The notes: generated from the sequence alone by a model not told the origin. 64,000 nucleotides of DNA from Pseudomonas sp. SG20056 (GCF_031764535.1 NZ_CP134499.1:3658001-3722000), one strand, 5' to 3'; shown: positions 18,298 to 27,383, numbered from the stretch's first letter. Numbers and translations: made by a program.

Positions 18298-18401
18298 ACA
18301 ACAGAACGGAGCACGTATCGCGCTGCGTGGCCGACGCCACCCAACACCCTGCCGCCTTACAGACACAAAGTGACCTTTTTTGTCATCCACAACCGCCGCG
18401 T

Positions 18402-18430
18402 TTGGCAGCCAAGATCAACTAGGCTATAAG
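18402..18430 (+). promoter_or_regulatory. pilB: Sigma-70 promoter candidate for pilBCD
   Basis: TTGGCA (18402-18407), a 17-base spacer and TATAAG (18425-18430), 25 bases before the pilB ATG. Confidence 0.62.
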
Positions 18431-18454
18431 GCGAAGATTGTTTAGGAGCATGTA

Positions 18455-20158
18455 ATGAACGAAAGCGTTTCCCTTACGGGCCTGGCACGGCAAATGGTGC
18501 TGGCCGAGCTGCTGGACGAAAAAGCAGCCCAGCAGGCACAAAGCCAAGCCCAGCGAAATAAATTGTCGCTTGTCACATACTTGGTGCAGAACAAGCTGGT
18601 CAAGAGCCGCGTTCTGGCCGAGCTTGCATCTGAACAATTCGGTGTGTCTTTTGTTGATTTGAATGCAATAGACAAGGAAAGCCAACCCAAAGACTTGGTG
18701 ACCGAAAAACTGGTACGCCAGCACCGAGTGCTGCCGCTATGGCGGCGCGGTAATAAGCTTTTTATTGCCGTGTCCGACCCCACCAACCATCAAGCGGTCA
18801 CTGATATACAGTTCAGCACTGGGATGAATACAGAAGCTATCCTGGTAGAAGACGACAAGCTTGGTGAAGCAATCGAGAAATTCTTCGACTCAGCCGCAAG
18901 CGGCATGGAGGATCTCGGCGATATTGATCTTGATGGCCTTGACGTCGAAGCCGTCAACGATGACACGCAAGATAAAGGGGAAGGTAATGCGGCCGATGAC
19001 GCACCGGTGGTGCGCTTTGTTAACAAGATGCTGCTGGATGCCATTAAAGGCGGCTCTTCGGATCTGCATTTTGAGCCTTACGAGAAAGCCTACCGTGTGC
19101 GCTTCCGCACCGACGGCATTCTGCACGAGATAGCTCGTCCGCCCATCCAGTTATCACCACGCATTTCTGCTCGACTTAAGGTTATGGCAGGCCTGGATAT
19201 TTCCGAACGACGCAAACCGCAGGATGGGCGCATCAAGATGCGCATCTCAAAAAGCAAGTCTATCGACTTCCGCGTCAGTACTTGCCCTACGCTATGGGGT
19301 GAGAAGATCGTAATGCGAATTCTTGACTCTTCAAGCGCCCAGATGGGAATCGACGCCCTTGGCTATGAAGAATCGCAAAAAGATTTATATATGTCCGCCC
19401 TGAAGCAGCCTCAGGGCATGATTTTGGTAACGGGCCCTACCGGCTCGGGCAAGACTGTATCTCTCTACACTGGCTTGAACATTCTCAATACCGTCGACGT
19501 AAATATCTCAACCGCCGAAGACCCGGTGGAAATCAACCTGGAAGGCATCAACCAGGTCAACGTCAACCCCAAACAAGGCATGGACTTTACCGCAGCACTT
19601 AAATCGTTCCTGCGCCAGGATCCTGACATCATCATGGTTGGTGAGATACGCGACCTAGATACCGCATCTATCGCCATCAAAGCAGCACAAACCGGTCACA
19701 TGGTTATGTCAACCCTACACACCAATAGCGCAGCAGAAACACTGACTCGCCTGCGCAATATGGGCGTTCCCTCATTTAACATTGCCACCTCGGTTAACCT
19801 GATCATCGCCCAGCGCCTAGCTCGTAAGCTCTGCAATAGCTGTAAGAAGGAAATACAGGTCCCTCGGGAAACCTTGCTTGAGGAGGGGTTCCCGGAAAAT
19901 AAAATCGGCACATTTAAGATTTATGAGCCCGTAGGATGCGAAAGCTGCAATGGTGGCTACAAAGGTCGTGTCGGAATTTATGAAGTGGTTAAAAACACGC
20001 CTGCTCTACAACGGATTATCATGGAGGAAGGCAACTCTATTGATATTTCCATACAGATGCGCAAAGACGGCTTTAACGACCTGCGTACCTCAGCACTGCT
20101 GAAGGCTATGCAAGGCGTGACCAGCCTCGCAGAAGTGAACCGCGTGACTAAGGACTAA
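18455..20158 (+). CDS. pilB: Type IV pilus assembly ATPase PilB
   Basis: Hexameric GspE-family ATPase (567 aa) that powers pilus extension at the inner face of the cytoplasmic membrane. The N-terminal MshEN-type domain covers about residues 1-150. The Walker A motif GPTGSGKT is at 327-334 (K333). The Asp box and Walker B follow (LRQDPDIIMVGEIRD), then the His box (QTGHMVMSTLHTN). The C-terminal zinc tetracysteine is CNSC plus CESC, followed by GYKGRVGIYEV. It is the first gene of pilBCD, divergent from pilA. In this family MshEN domains can bind c-di-GMP, of interest given the PilZ gene nearby. The ATG is preceded by AGGAG at the expected distance. Confidence 0.97.
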   Translation: MNESVSLTGLARQMVLAELLDEKAAQQAQSQAQRNKLSLVTYLVQNKLVKSRVLAELASEQFGVSFVDLNAIDKESQPKDLVTEKLVRQHRVLPLWRRGNKLFIAVSDPTNHQAVTDIQFSTGMNTEAILVEDDKLGEAIEKFFDSAASGMEDLGDIDLDGLDVEAVNDDTQDKGEGNAADDAPVVRFVNKMLLDAIKGGSSDLHFEPYEKAYRVRFRTDGILHEIARPPIQLSPRISARLKVMAGLDISERRKPQDGRIKMRISKSKSIDFRVSTCPTLWGEKIVMRILDSSSAQMGIDALGYEESQKDLYMSALKQPQGMILVTGPTGSGKTVSLYTGLNILNTVDVNISTAEDPVEINLEGINQVNVNPKQGMDFTAALKSFLRQDPDIIMVGEIRDLDTASIAIKAAQTGHMVMSTLHTNSAAETLTRLRNMGVPSFNIATSVNLIIAQRLARKLCNSCKKEIQVPRETLLEEGFPENKIGTFKIYEPVGCESCNGGYKGRVGIYEVVKNTPALQRIIMEEGNSIDISIQMRKDGFNDLRTSALLKAMQGVTSLAEVNRVTKD

Positions 20159-20161
20159 CCG

Positions 20162-21379
20162 ATGGCCGTAAAAGCGATAAAAACCAGCACCTTCGCATGG
20201 GAAGGGACTGATAAAAAAGGCGCCAAGGTAAAAGGCGAAACCAGCGGCCAAAACCCAGCGCTGATCAAGGCACAACTGCGCAAGCAGGGTATTAACCCGA
20301 CCAAAGTGCGCAAAAAATCTGCATCCCTATTCAGCGCGGGCAAAAAAATCTCGCCAATGGACATTGCGCTGTTTGCACGACAGATGGCAACAATGATGAA
20401 AGCCGGCGTTCCACTACTTCAGTCTTTTGAAATCATCGGTGAGGGACTAGACAATCCCAACATGCGCAAGCTAGTTGATGACATTAAGCAGCACGTGGCT
20501 GCCGGTAACAGTTTTGCCTCCTCGCTGCGCACTCGCCCAGAATATTTCGACGATTTATTCTGCAACTTAGTGGACGCAGGCGAACAGGCTGGCGCCCTTG
20601 AGGACTTACTTGACAGAGTTGCAACTTATAAAGAAAAAACCGAGGCATTAAAAGCAAAAATTAAAAAGGCAATGAACTACCCCATCGCTGTGGTAGTGGT
20701 CGCGGTTATTGTTTCGGCTATTCTTCTAATCAAAGTAGTGCCTCAGTTCGAGACAGTATTCGCTAATTTCGGTGCTGAGCTACCTGCCTTCACCCAGTTC
20801 GTAATCGGTATTTCTCAAGCACTGCAAAAATGGTGGTTTGTTGTATTGATCGTACTTTTTGCTGTTTTTTTTGCTTTTGGTGAGGCCAAGAAACGCTCTG
20901 AGAAATTTCGCAACTGGATTGACCGAACAGCTCTAAAAGCGCCGATTGTCGGCGACATCATTTACAAGTCATCTGTTGCTCGTTACGCCCGAACCCTAGC
21001 AACAACCTTCGCGGCAGGCGTTCCTTTAGTTGAAGCACTAGACTCGGTCGCAGGAGCCACAGGCAATATTGTGTTCAAAACTGCAGTAAACAAGATCAAA
21101 CAAGACGTTAGCTCAGGCATGCAACTGAACTTTTCTATGCGTACAACTGGCGTTTTCCCCTCAATGGCGATTCAAATGACCGCTATCGGCGAGGAATCCG
21201 GAGCCCTGGATATGATGCTAGATAAAGTTGCCAGCTATTATGAAGCAGAAGTAGATAACGCCGTCGACGGACTGACCAGCCTGATGGAACCTTTGATCAT
21301 GTCGGTATTGGGCGTCCTAGTTGGCGGTCTAATCATCGCCATGTACCTGCCGATCTTCCAACTGGGCGCCGTTGTTTAA
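20162..21379 (+). CDS. pilC: Type IV pilus inner-membrane platform protein PilC
   Basis: GspF-family polytopic protein (405 aa) that forms the assembly platform contacted by PilB and PilT. Two repeated T2SSF domains are visible, the first starting at about residue 70 (FARQMATMMKAGVPLLQSFEII) and the second at about 270 (YARTLATTFAAGVPLVEALDSV). Three hydrophobic segments are present, the last ending GLIIAMYLPIFQLGAVV as in other PilC proteins. It starts three bases after pilB with AAGGA upstream, and pilD follows after three bases, so the three form a tight operon. Confidence 0.97.
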   Translation: MAVKAIKTSTFAWEGTDKKGAKVKGETSGQNPALIKAQLRKQGINPTKVRKKSASLFSAGKKISPMDIALFARQMATMMKAGVPLLQSFEIIGEGLDNPNMRKLVDDIKQHVAAGNSFASSLRTRPEYFDDLFCNLVDAGEQAGALEDLLDRVATYKEKTEALKAKIKKAMNYPIAVVVVAVIVSAILLIKVVPQFETVFANFGAELPAFTQFVIGISQALQKWWFVVLIVLFAVFFAFGEAKKRSEKFRNWIDRTALKAPIVGDIIYKSSVARYARTLATTFAAGVPLVEALDSVAGATGNIVFKTAVNKIKQDVSSGMQLNFSMRTTGVFPSMAIQMTAIGEESGALDMMLDKVASYYEAEVDNAVDGLTSLMEPLIMSVLGVLVGGLIIAMYLPIFQLGAVV

Positions 21380-21382
21380 CCT

Positions 21383-22252
21383 ATGTCAGTAATCGACTTC
21401 TTGGCCAGCCACATGCTGGCCTTTGTTTTATGCGTACTAATAATTGGCCTGCTGGTCGGCAGCTTCCTTAACGTGGTGGTTTATAGACTGCCAAAAATGA
21501 TGCAACGCGACTGGCGCGAGCAGGCCCGTGAAATATTGGAGCTGCCCACCGAGCCCCAGACAGCAACATTCAATCTGGTATTGCCCAACTCAAGCTGCCC
21601 ACACTGCGCCCATGAAATAAAGCCGTGGGAAAATATTCCGGTTATCAGCTACCTGTTTCTGCGGGGCAAATGTTCAAGCTGTAAAACGCCGATTAGCATG
21701 CGTTATCCACTGGTTGAACTAGCTTGTGGCTTGTTGTCAGCTTTTACCGCTTGGCACTTCGGCTTTACTTGGCAGGCGGGAGCGATGTTGCTGCTGACCT
21801 GGGGCCTGCTGGCTATGAGCCTGATCGATGTTGATCATCAACTGCTGCCGGACTCACTGGTATTGCCACTGCTGTGGCTTGGCTTGATTGCCAATAGTTT
21901 TGGCTTGTTTACCAGCCTGGAGGACGCCCTCTGGGGCGCGATTGCTGGCTATCTGAGCCTGTGGTCGGTGTACTGGCTGTTCAAGCTGGTAACCGGCAAG
22001 GAAGGCATGGGCTATGGCGACTTCAAGCTACTGGCGATGCTCGGTGCCTGGGGGGGCTGGCAGATCTTGCCGTTGACGATATTGCTGTCGTCATTGGTTG
22101 GCGCGGTACTTGGATTGATCATGCTGCGTTTGCGTAACGCGGAAACCAGCACGCCTATCCCCTTTGGTCCTTACCTGGCGATTGCCGGCTGGATTGCCTT
22201 GCTTTGGGGTGAGCAAATCACGTCCAGCTATCTTCAGATCGCCGGTTTCTAA
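21383..22252 (+). CDS. pilD: Prepilin leader peptidase/N-methyltransferase PilD
   Basis: Inner-membrane aspartyl protease (289 aa) that removes leader peptides from prepilins and type II pseudopilins and methylates the new N-terminus. The catalytic aspartates are D149 (LIDVDHQLLPD) and D213 (GYGDFKLL), the same numbers as in P. aeruginosa PilD. The N-terminal zinc tetrad C72, C75, C97 and C100 is intact. Substrates encoded in this window include PilA, FimT, FimU, PilV, PilW, PilX and PilE. It is the last gene of pilBCD; a degenerate repeat-like sequence follows before coaE. Confidence 0.98.
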   Translation: MSVIDFLASHMLAFVLCVLIIGLLVGSFLNVVVYRLPKMMQRDWREQAREILELPTEPQTATFNLVLPNSSCPHCAHEIKPWENIPVISYLFLRGKCSSCKTPISMRYPLVELACGLLSAFTAWHFGFTWQAGAMLLLTWGLLAMSLIDVDHQLLPDSLVLPLLWLGLIANSFGLFTSLEDALWGAIAGYLSLWSVYWLFKLVTGKEGMGYGDFKLLAMLGAWGGWQILPLTILLSSLVGAVLGLIMLRLRNAETSTPIPFGPYLAIAGWIALLWGEQITSSYLQIAGF

Positions 22253-22257
22253 TAAAG

Positions 22258-22345
22258 CGCCGTAGCCCGGACTGCATCCGGACTGCGGCATCCCGTCAGC
22301 GACACATCGAAAGACCTCGCACTTCGCGGGCATACCCTATCGTTC
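22258..22345. repeat. Degenerate REP-like sequence after pilD
   Basis: The segment begins CGCCGTAGCCCGGACTGCAT and contains the hairpin CCGGACTGCATCCGG. It resembles decayed copies of the intergenic GTAGCCCGGAT repeats common in pseudomonads. No terminator with a T-run is visible here. Confidence 0.4.
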
Positions 22346-22397
22346 GCCACCTACTAAGCTGCTGCACTACAATCGCGCCTTTGAATAACTGGCACGA

Positions 22398-23021
22398 GTG
22401 CGAATCTTGACCACAAAACCCTGGATTCTTGGCCTAACCGGCGGCATTGGCAGTGGTAAGAGTGCTGTGGCCCAGCATTTTATCGATCTTGGCGTGCATC
22501 TGGTCGACGCGGACCATGCGGCACGCTGGGTGGTTGAGCCCGGCAAGCCGGCACTGGCCAAGATAGTCGAGCACTTCGGTAACGATGTGCTGCAGGCCGA
22601 CGGCCAGCTTGATCGCACAGCACTGCGCAACCGGATTTTTGCCGATGCCAATGAGCGGCGCTGGCTCGAAGCGCTACTGCATCCGCTTATCGGCCAGGAA
22701 ATCATCCAGTACCTAGCACGCGCAGAATCACCCTATGCCATTCTGGTTTCGCCACTGCTGGTTGAGTCAGGCCAGCACAGGCTGACCCAGCGCATACTGG
22801 TGGTGGACGCCCCCGAGCAGCTGCAAGTGCAGCGCACCATGGCTCGCGACCAGAGCTCCAGCGAACAGGTGCAGGCTATTCTCAATGCCCAGGCCAGCCG
22901 TGAAGAACGCCTACGCCATGCCCATGACGTGCTGCTTAATGATCAAGACTTGCCCTGGCTGCGAGCCGAAGTGGAACGACTCCACACCTTTTATCTGAAC
23001 CTACGCGGAGGCCAAGCATGA
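22398..23021 (+). CDS. coaE: Dephospho-CoA kinase
   Basis: Catalyses the last step of coenzyme A synthesis, ATP-dependent phosphorylation of dephospho-CoA. The P-loop GGIGSGKS is at residues 15-22, and [13 protein letters not shown] and [10 protein letters not shown] match family substrate and lid segments. Length of 207 aa is normal. The start is a GTG; a TTG three codons later is an equally plausible start because no strong Shine-Dalgarno is visible. The stop overlaps the yacG ATG by four bases. The coaE-yacG pair after pilBCD is standard in gammaproteobacteria. Confidence 0.95.
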   Translation: MRILTTKPWILGLTGGIGSGKSAVAQHFIDLGVHLVDADHAARWVVEPGKPALAKIVEHFGNDVLQADGQLDRTALRNRIFADANERRWLEALLHPLIGQEIIQYLARAESPYAILVSPLLVESGQHRLTQRILVVDAPEQLQVQRTMARDQSSSEQVQAILNAQASREERLRHAHDVLLNDQDLPWLRAEVERLHTFYLNLRGGQA

Positions 23022-23218
23022 GTACGCCAACCCTAGTCGCCTGCCCTACCTGCAACGCGCCCGTCGAGTGGGGCCCGCAAAGCCCGAGCCGGCCATTCTG
23101 CTCCGAACGCTGCAAGCTGATTGACCTCGGCGCCTGGGCCTCGGAAGAGCATGCGATTGCCGGCAACCCACTGGAAGATGATCTGTTCTCTGGCGAGCTA
23201 CCGCCGCGCGAGCACTGA
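23018..23218 (+). CDS. yacG: DNA gyrase inhibitor YacG (zinc protein)
   Basis: A 66-aa protein with the C4 zinc site C9-C12-C28-C32 (CPTC and CSERC) followed by [15 protein letters not shown], the YacG signature. In E. coli YacG binds GyrB and blocks DNA binding by gyrase. The gene overlaps coaE by ATGA and is translationally coupled. An acidic tail (ENDS-type [10 protein letters not shown]) follows the zinc fold. Confidence 0.95.
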   Translation: MSTPTLVACPTCNAPVEWGPQSPSRPFCSERCKLIDLGAWASEEHAIAGNPLEDDLFSGELPPREH

Positions 23219-23221
23219 GAC

Positions 23222-23437
23222 TCAAGGCCGCATAAAGCTGTAATCGCGATCATCATCCAGATTTTCCGCGAGAAACTGCAGCTCTGCGGCCAAATCCACC
23301 GCGCTGCGCCCAACCCGACTGCGCTCGACCACTGCACTGAGCAATGCCCGCAGCGCCATAGCCTGATCAAAGCCCTGCGCCTCGACACCCTGCAAACTCT
23401 GCTCGATTGCCTGCCTTGCCCATTGATGCACACCCAT
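23222..23437 (-). CDS. Small conserved Pseudomonas protein, function unknown
   Basis: A 71-aa acidic protein (MGVHQWARQAIEQSLQGVEA at the N-terminus, ending DDDRDYSFMRP), predicted helical, no signal peptide or membrane segment. GGGAGGG lies upstream of the ATG. Its position beside yacG matches PA4531 of P. aeruginosa by synteny, from memory. The stop lies three bases from the convergent yacG stop. No motif suggests a function. Confidence 0.72.
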   Translation of the reverse strand: MGVHQWARQAIEQSLQGVEAQGFDQAMALRALLSAVVERSRVGRSAVDLAAELQFLAENLDDDRDYSFMRP

Positions 23438-23541
23438 GTCACGCCCTCCCTATTGGTAGATGAAAGATCGCGCATAGCCGTTTGCGCAGCTTGATCTGAA
23501 TCAAACCAAGCAACGCAATCGAAACGCTGAAGGGCGCGCCA

Positions 23542-24150
23542 TCAGCGCGACAGATCATCATCCTTCCAGGGCGCGGCCAGATAACGCGTACGATTGAAGG
23601 TCTCCAGCCAGTCTGGATAGAACACCACCAGCGCGGTCACCAGCATGCCGTTGATAAAGGCCTCGGGGAAAATCACCAGCCAGAGGTAGCCGATAAAGTC
23701 CTCCAGCCAGGGCGGCATCGGGAACAACCCATCTATCCAGAGCAGAGTGAAAGCGGCGGTGATACACAATAATGCCGCCAGCGCAGCGGCGAAGAAGCCA
23801 CTGCAGAAGATGTAGACGAACAGATTGCGCGGCTGCTTTTTCTCAACCCACAGCGCGCAAGCCTCGGTCACCCACACGGGTATCACCACCAGCATGGCCA
23901 GCGGCCAATCCAGCAATAAGGTGACCGCCGTCATGCCGATAAAGTGATAGGACAGGCCCGAGTCGAAATCCCGACGCACCAGCCACAGTGCAAACAGCGC
24001 CAGCGCCGTGCCGCCGAGCAGATGCTGACGGCGCAGATCACTGCACAGCTCGACCCAAGGCGCACGCCAGATCGCCCAGCACAGCAGCGGCAGATAAATC
24101 AGCCAACCCAGTATCTGACTGGTGGAAGACAATAAGTGCGCGGCAATCAT
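23542..24150 (-). CDS. Predicted membrane protein, ECF-transporter-permease-like (COG3235 type)
   Basis: About 202 aa with six hydrophobic segments. Recognisable family strings are YHFIGMTAVTLLLDWPLAML and the C-terminal FPEAFINGMLVTALVVFYPD. Databases often call this family an energy-coupling-factor permease related to CbiM, although no cobalt genes are nearby, so the transport role is unproven. The start at 24150 (MIAAHLL) is chosen because it begins the conserved part; an ATG seven codons upstream (24171) is possible. It lies between yacG and the DUF1780 gene, as in P. aeruginosa. Confidence 0.8.
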   Translation of the reverse strand: MIAAHLLSSTSQILGWLIYLPLLCWAIWRAPWVELCSDLRRQHLLGGTALALFALWLVRRDFDSGLSYHFIGMTAVTLLLDWPLAMLVVIPVWVTEACALWVEKKQPRNLFVYIFCSGFFAAALAALLCITAAFTLLWIDGLFPMPPWLEDFIGYLWLVIFPEAFINGMLVTALVVFYPDWLETFNRTRYLAAPWKDDDLSR

Positions 24151-24282
24151 GCGGAACAACCCCCAAGCCATCTTGGCCGACTTGCGCAGTCTACAACTGC
24201 GGCCTCCAGCAACACATGAAAAGCCTGCACCACAGTCGCAGAGGGGTACCAACAACCCAACCGCGCAGGCTAAGCTGAGTCC

Positions 24283-24912
24283 ATGGATGACTCAGACTAC
24301 CTGCGCCTGCTGACGCATCAGGCCGAACAAGCCAACGCCTTTCTCTCCAACGCGCGCAAGTGGGAGCGCGAGCGCTGGGTTTGTCAGCGCCTGCTGCAAG
24401 CCTTGAACGTAAGTCACCGTCTGGATGAATTCAGCGCCGCCGGCCATGAGCCGCCTGACGTGTTGTTCCGTGAGGCCAGCTTTGAAGTGTTCTTCGTCCT
24501 CGACGAAGGCCGACGTCTGAATGATGAATGGCGCGCCGAACTGGAGCGGCGGCGCAGCGCGTTTTCCCTCAGCCAACTGGTGCGCCGTGAAGCCAAACCA
24601 CGGCGTATCGCCGCTGCCGAGTTGCAACAGCGGCTCACGCCAACCCTACGCAAGAAAGCCCACAACTATAAAGAGCGCGGTCTCGACCTGGGCGAGCTGG
24701 ACCTGCTCGCTTACGTCAACCTGAAGCGCGCCGTGCCGGACTTCAATAGCCACTTCCCGCCGCCTACCGAGTTTCTCCGCCAGGGTTGGCGCTCGCTGTC
24801 ACTGGTCGGCCCGACCTTTGCCCGCGTGCTGTTCGCCCACCCAGACGCTCCGGATTTTCTGCGCAACAACCTCGGCCGCTCCGTACTCTTCGATGTGGGT
24901 ATCAGCCTGTGA
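24283..24912 (+). CDS. DUF1780 family protein
   Basis: A 209-aa soluble, helical protein (MDDSDYLRLLTHQAEQANAF at the N-terminus) of the DUF1780 family, which is largely restricted to pseudomonads. The orthologue PA4535 has a deposited crystal structure (1Y0K, from memory) without an assigned function. Its stop overlaps the GTG of the MOSC gene in a GTGA arrangement, so the two products are made together. Confidence 0.87.
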   Translation: MDDSDYLRLLTHQAEQANAFLSNARKWERERWVCQRLLQALNVSHRLDEFSAAGHEPPDVLFREASFEVFFVLDEGRRLNDEWRAELERRRSAFSLSQLVRREAKPRRIAAAELQQRLTPTLRKKAHNYKERGLDLGELDLLAYVNLKRAVPDFNSHFPPPTEFLRQGWRSLSLVGPTFARVLFAHPDAPDFLRNNLGRSVLFDVGISL

Positions 24913-25403
24913 GCCCACTGCACGAACTGCTCGCGGCCGTGCCGCAACAGGGCTGCGTGCGCTGGATTGGTGTGCGCCCTACCTCGCGAGCAGCAATGAT
25001 CGAGCTGGAGGCCGTCGAAGCGCGCCGCGAAGCAGGGCTCACCGGCGACCATAGCCGTCCCGGCCCTCGCAATGCCCGGCAAGTCACCCTGATTCAGTGG
25101 GAACACTTAGCGGTGATCAGCGCATTGATGGGCCGCCCAGCAGAACAGCCAATCACCGCACCTGAACTGCGGCGCAATATCGCCATCAGCGGCATCAACC
25201 TATTCAGCCTCAAGGGTCGGCGCTTTCGCCTAGGCCAGGCGATTCTGGAAACCACGGGTTGGTGCCAACCCTGCGCAAAGCTGGAAGAGCGCTTGGGCCT
25301 CGGTACATTTCAAGCCATGCGCGGCCACGGCGGAATTACCGCACGCGTGCTACAAGGGGGGATTATTCGCCTGAATGACGCCCTGCGCGTTGAGCCTTTA
25401 TAA
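24909..25403 (+). CDS. MOSC-domain protein
   Basis: A 164-aa single-domain MOSC protein. MOSC domains bind sulfur or molybdenum-cofactor-related groups (as in MOCOS C-termini, YiiM and YcbX). Visible are VEARREAGLTGDH, RRNIAISGINLFSLKGRRF and the cysteine-bearing segment TTGWCQPCAKLEERLG, which matches the conserved MOSC Cys loop. The GTG start overlaps the DUF1780 stop by four bases; longer upstream in-frame starts would run through the DUF1780 gene. Substrate unknown. Confidence 0.88.
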   Translation: MSPLHELLAAVPQQGCVRWIGVRPTSRAAMIELEAVEARREAGLTGDHSRPGPRNARQVTLIQWEHLAVISALMGRPAEQPITAPELRRNIAISGINLFSLKGRRFRLGQAILETTGWCQPCAKLEERLGLGTFQAMRGHGGITARVLQGGIIRLNDALRVEPL

Positions 25404-25484
25404 GCCACGCGGCTAGAATGCCCAGCACTTCAGCCTGCAATCGATCCCATCAATTGCCAACCGGCCCCTTAATTCGAGGCACGT

Positions 25485-25658
25485 ATGTCCAGTCGCCTGA
25501 ACCCTGATGATCAAAAACGCGTCGAGCAATACCTCAGCGCTCCGCAGCATCAGGTCGAGCGCCAGCCGTTCAAGGTCTGGCGACTGCTGCTGGTCATCGT
25601 GATCATCGTGATTGGCCTGGGTGTGCTGAGCCGTCTTCTGAGTCGACTGGTGCTATGA
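25485..25658 (+). CDS. DUF3094 family small membrane protein
   Basis: A 57-aa protein (MSSRLNPDDQKRVEQYLSAP at the N-terminus) with a single C-terminal membrane helix (LLLVIVIIVIGLGVLSRLL). The soluble N-terminus with PDDQKRVEQYL is the DUF3094 hallmark in pseudomonads. It precedes ndh by 63 bases and may share its transcript. Function unknown. Confidence 0.8.
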   Translation: MSSRLNPDDQKRVEQYLSAPQHQVERQPFKVWRLLLVIVIIVIGLGVLSRLLSRLVL

Positions 25659-25721
25659 GCTGCTTAGCGCTCGCCCACACCGACTCGCCACTTTTTCTTA
25701 AAAGCCTTGTGAGCGTGTCTG

Positions 25722-27023
25722 ATGACTCATCAAATCGTAATTGTCGGCGGTGGCGCCGGCGGACTGGAGCTTGCTACCCGCCTGGGTAGAACCCTGGGTA
25801 AGCGCGGCCAGGCCAGGATCACCCTGGTCGACGCCAACCTGACGCATATCTGGAAACCGCTGCTGCACGAAGTGGCTGCGGGCTCGCTGAACTCTTCCGG
25901 CGATGAACTCAACTACGTAGCGCAAGCCAAGTGGAATCACTTCGAGTTCCAGCTGGGGCGGATGTGCGACCTTAATCGTGCAGAAAAGCGCATCAGCCTC
26001 GCCGCCACCTTGGATGACCAGGGCCAGGTGCTGATGCCTGCACGCGAACTGAGCTACGACAGCCTGGTAATCGCGGTGGGCAGCACCACCAATGATTTCG
26101 GCACCGCTGGCGCAGCCGAACACTGCCTATTCCTCGATACGCGCGAGCAGGCCGAACGCTTCCATCATCAATTGCTCAGCCATTACCTGCGCGCCCATGC
26201 CAGCCAAAGTACAACAACAGAGCTAATCAACATCGCCATCGTCGGTGCAGGCGCCACGGGCGTTGAGCTAGCGGCCGAGCTGCACCACGCAGCGCGTGAA
26301 CTGGCAGCCTATGGCCTGGATCGAATCAGCCCGGAAAACATGCGCATCACCCTGATCGAAGCCGGCCCGCGGGTACTGCCGGCTCTGCCGGAGCGCATTA
26401 GCCAGCCGGTGCACAACACTCTGGAGAAGCTTGGCGTAACCGTACTTACCGGCGCAGCCGTCAGCCAGGTGACTCACGAGGCGCTGCACACCGCACAAGG
26501 CCAGGCTATTCCAGCCACCTTGAAAGTCTGGGCCGCTGGGATTCGCGCACCTGACTTCCTTAAAGAGCTGGATGGCCTGGAAAGCAATCGCATCAACCAA
26601 CTGCAGGTGCGCCTGACGCTACAAACCACCCTGGACGACAACATCTTTGCCTTCGGTGACTGCGCCGCCTGCCCACAACCCGGCAGCGAAGGCCGCAACG
26701 TGCCGCCACGCGCACAAGCGGCACACCAGCAAGCCTCGCTACTGGCCAAATCGCTGAAGCTGCGTATTGAAGGCAAAGCTCTGCCGGAGTATCGCTACCG
26801 CGATTATGGCTCACTGATCTCACTGTCGACCTTCTCAGCGGTCGGTAACCTGATGGGCAACCTGACCGGCAGCGTGATGCTCGAAGGCTGGCTGGCCCGG
26901 ATGTTCTACGTGTCGCTTTACCGCATGCACCAGATCGCCCTGTATGGCGTAACCCGCACGCTGCTGATGATGCTCGGCGACCGCATCGGCCGCAGCACCG
27001 AACCACGTCTCAAGTTGCACTGA
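25722..27023 (+). CDS. ndh: Type II NADH dehydrogenase (NDH-2)
   Basis: Single-subunit, non-proton-pumping NADH:quinone oxidoreductase at the inner face of the membrane, 433 aa. The FAD Rossmann motif is VGGGAGGLELATRLG (about residues 7-21), and the NADH motif is VGAGATGVELAAEL (about 173-186). FAFGDCAACP is the second FAD-binding segment. A C-terminal amphipathic region (FSAVGNLMGNLTG and beyond) is the expected membrane anchor. Synteny matches PA4538. A two-hairpin repeat element and tRNA terminator follow on the opposite strand. Confidence 0.95.
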   Translation: MTHQIVIVGGGAGGLELATRLGRTLGKRGQARITLVDANLTHIWKPLLHEVAAGSLNSSGDELNYVAQAKWNHFEFQLGRMCDLNRAEKRISLAATLDDQGQVLMPARELSYDSLVIAVGSTTNDFGTAGAAEHCLFLDTREQAERFHHQLLSHYLRAHASQSTTTELINIAIVGAGATGVELAAELHHAARELAAYGLDRISPENMRITLIEAGPRVLPALPERISQPVHNTLEKLGVTVLTGAAVSQVTHEALHTAQGQAIPATLKVWAAGIRAPDFLKELDGLESNRINQLQVRLTLQTTLDDNIFAFGDCAACPQPGSEGRNVPPRAQAAHQQASLLAKSLKLRIEGKALPEYRYRDYGSLISLSTFSAVGNLMGNLTGSVMLEGWLARMFYVSLYRMHQIALYGVTRTLLMMLGDRIGRSTEPRLKLH

Positions 27024-27095
27024 GTTGTCTGCGGGCAAGGCCTGGCCTTGCCCGCAGCAACCCCAATCAGTGACGAAGAAAAAACGCAGACAATA

Positions 27096-27170
27096 AAAAA
27101 TGACCGGGAGTCATTTTTAACGTCGCGCAGCGACGGCCTAAAAGGTGGCGCCATGGATGGCAGGCAATAA
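27096..27170. repeat. Three-hairpin intergenic element, copy 1
   Basis: Three consecutive stem-loops: AAAAATGAC/GTCATTTTT around CGGGA (27096-27118), CGTCGC/GCGACG (27121-27135) and GCCATGGATGGC (27150-27161), then AATAAAAAA leading into the tRNA-Lys terminator. A second copy with the same layout but different first-stem bases lies at 60675-60752. Read on the minus strand both copies directly follow a terminator and end in a second terminator-like hairpin. Confidence 0.6.
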
Positions 27171-27195
27171 AAAACCCGCACTAGGCGGGTTTTTT
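27169..27195. terminator. Terminator of the tRNA operon (bidirectional)
   Basis: Stem AAAAAACCCGC/GCGGGTTTTTT with loop ACTAG; on the minus strand it follows tRNA-Lys by 22 bases. Confidence 0.88.
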
Positions 27196-27216
27196 ATCAT
27201 TCAAGCATGCTTGAAA

Positions 27217-27292
27217 TGGTGGGTCGTGTGGGATTCGAACCTACGACCAATTGGTTAAAAGCCAACTGCTCTACCAACTGAGCTAACGACCC
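27217..27292 (-). tRNA. tRNA-Lys (anticodon TTT)
   Basis: 76 bases including encoded CCA. Acceptor stem GGGTCGT/ACGACCC, D-loop AGCTCAGTTGGTAGAGC, anticodon loop CTTTTAA, T-loop GGTTCGAATCC. Last tRNA of a three-tRNA transcript. Confidence 0.97.
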
Positions 27293-27297
27293 AAAAA

Positions 27298-27374
27298 TGG
27301 TCGGGGTAGGGGGATTCGAACTCCCGACATCCTGCTCCCAAAGCAGGCGCGCTACCGGACTGCGCTATACCCCG
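27298..27374 (-). tRNA. tRNA-Pro (anticodon TGG)
   Basis: 77 bases including CCA. Acceptor CGGGGTA/TACCCCG, anticodon loop TTTGGGA giving TGG, T-loop GTTCGAATC. Middle tRNA of the cluster, five bases from tRNA-Lys. Confidence 0.97.
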
Positions 27375-27383
27375 ATGAAAGAT

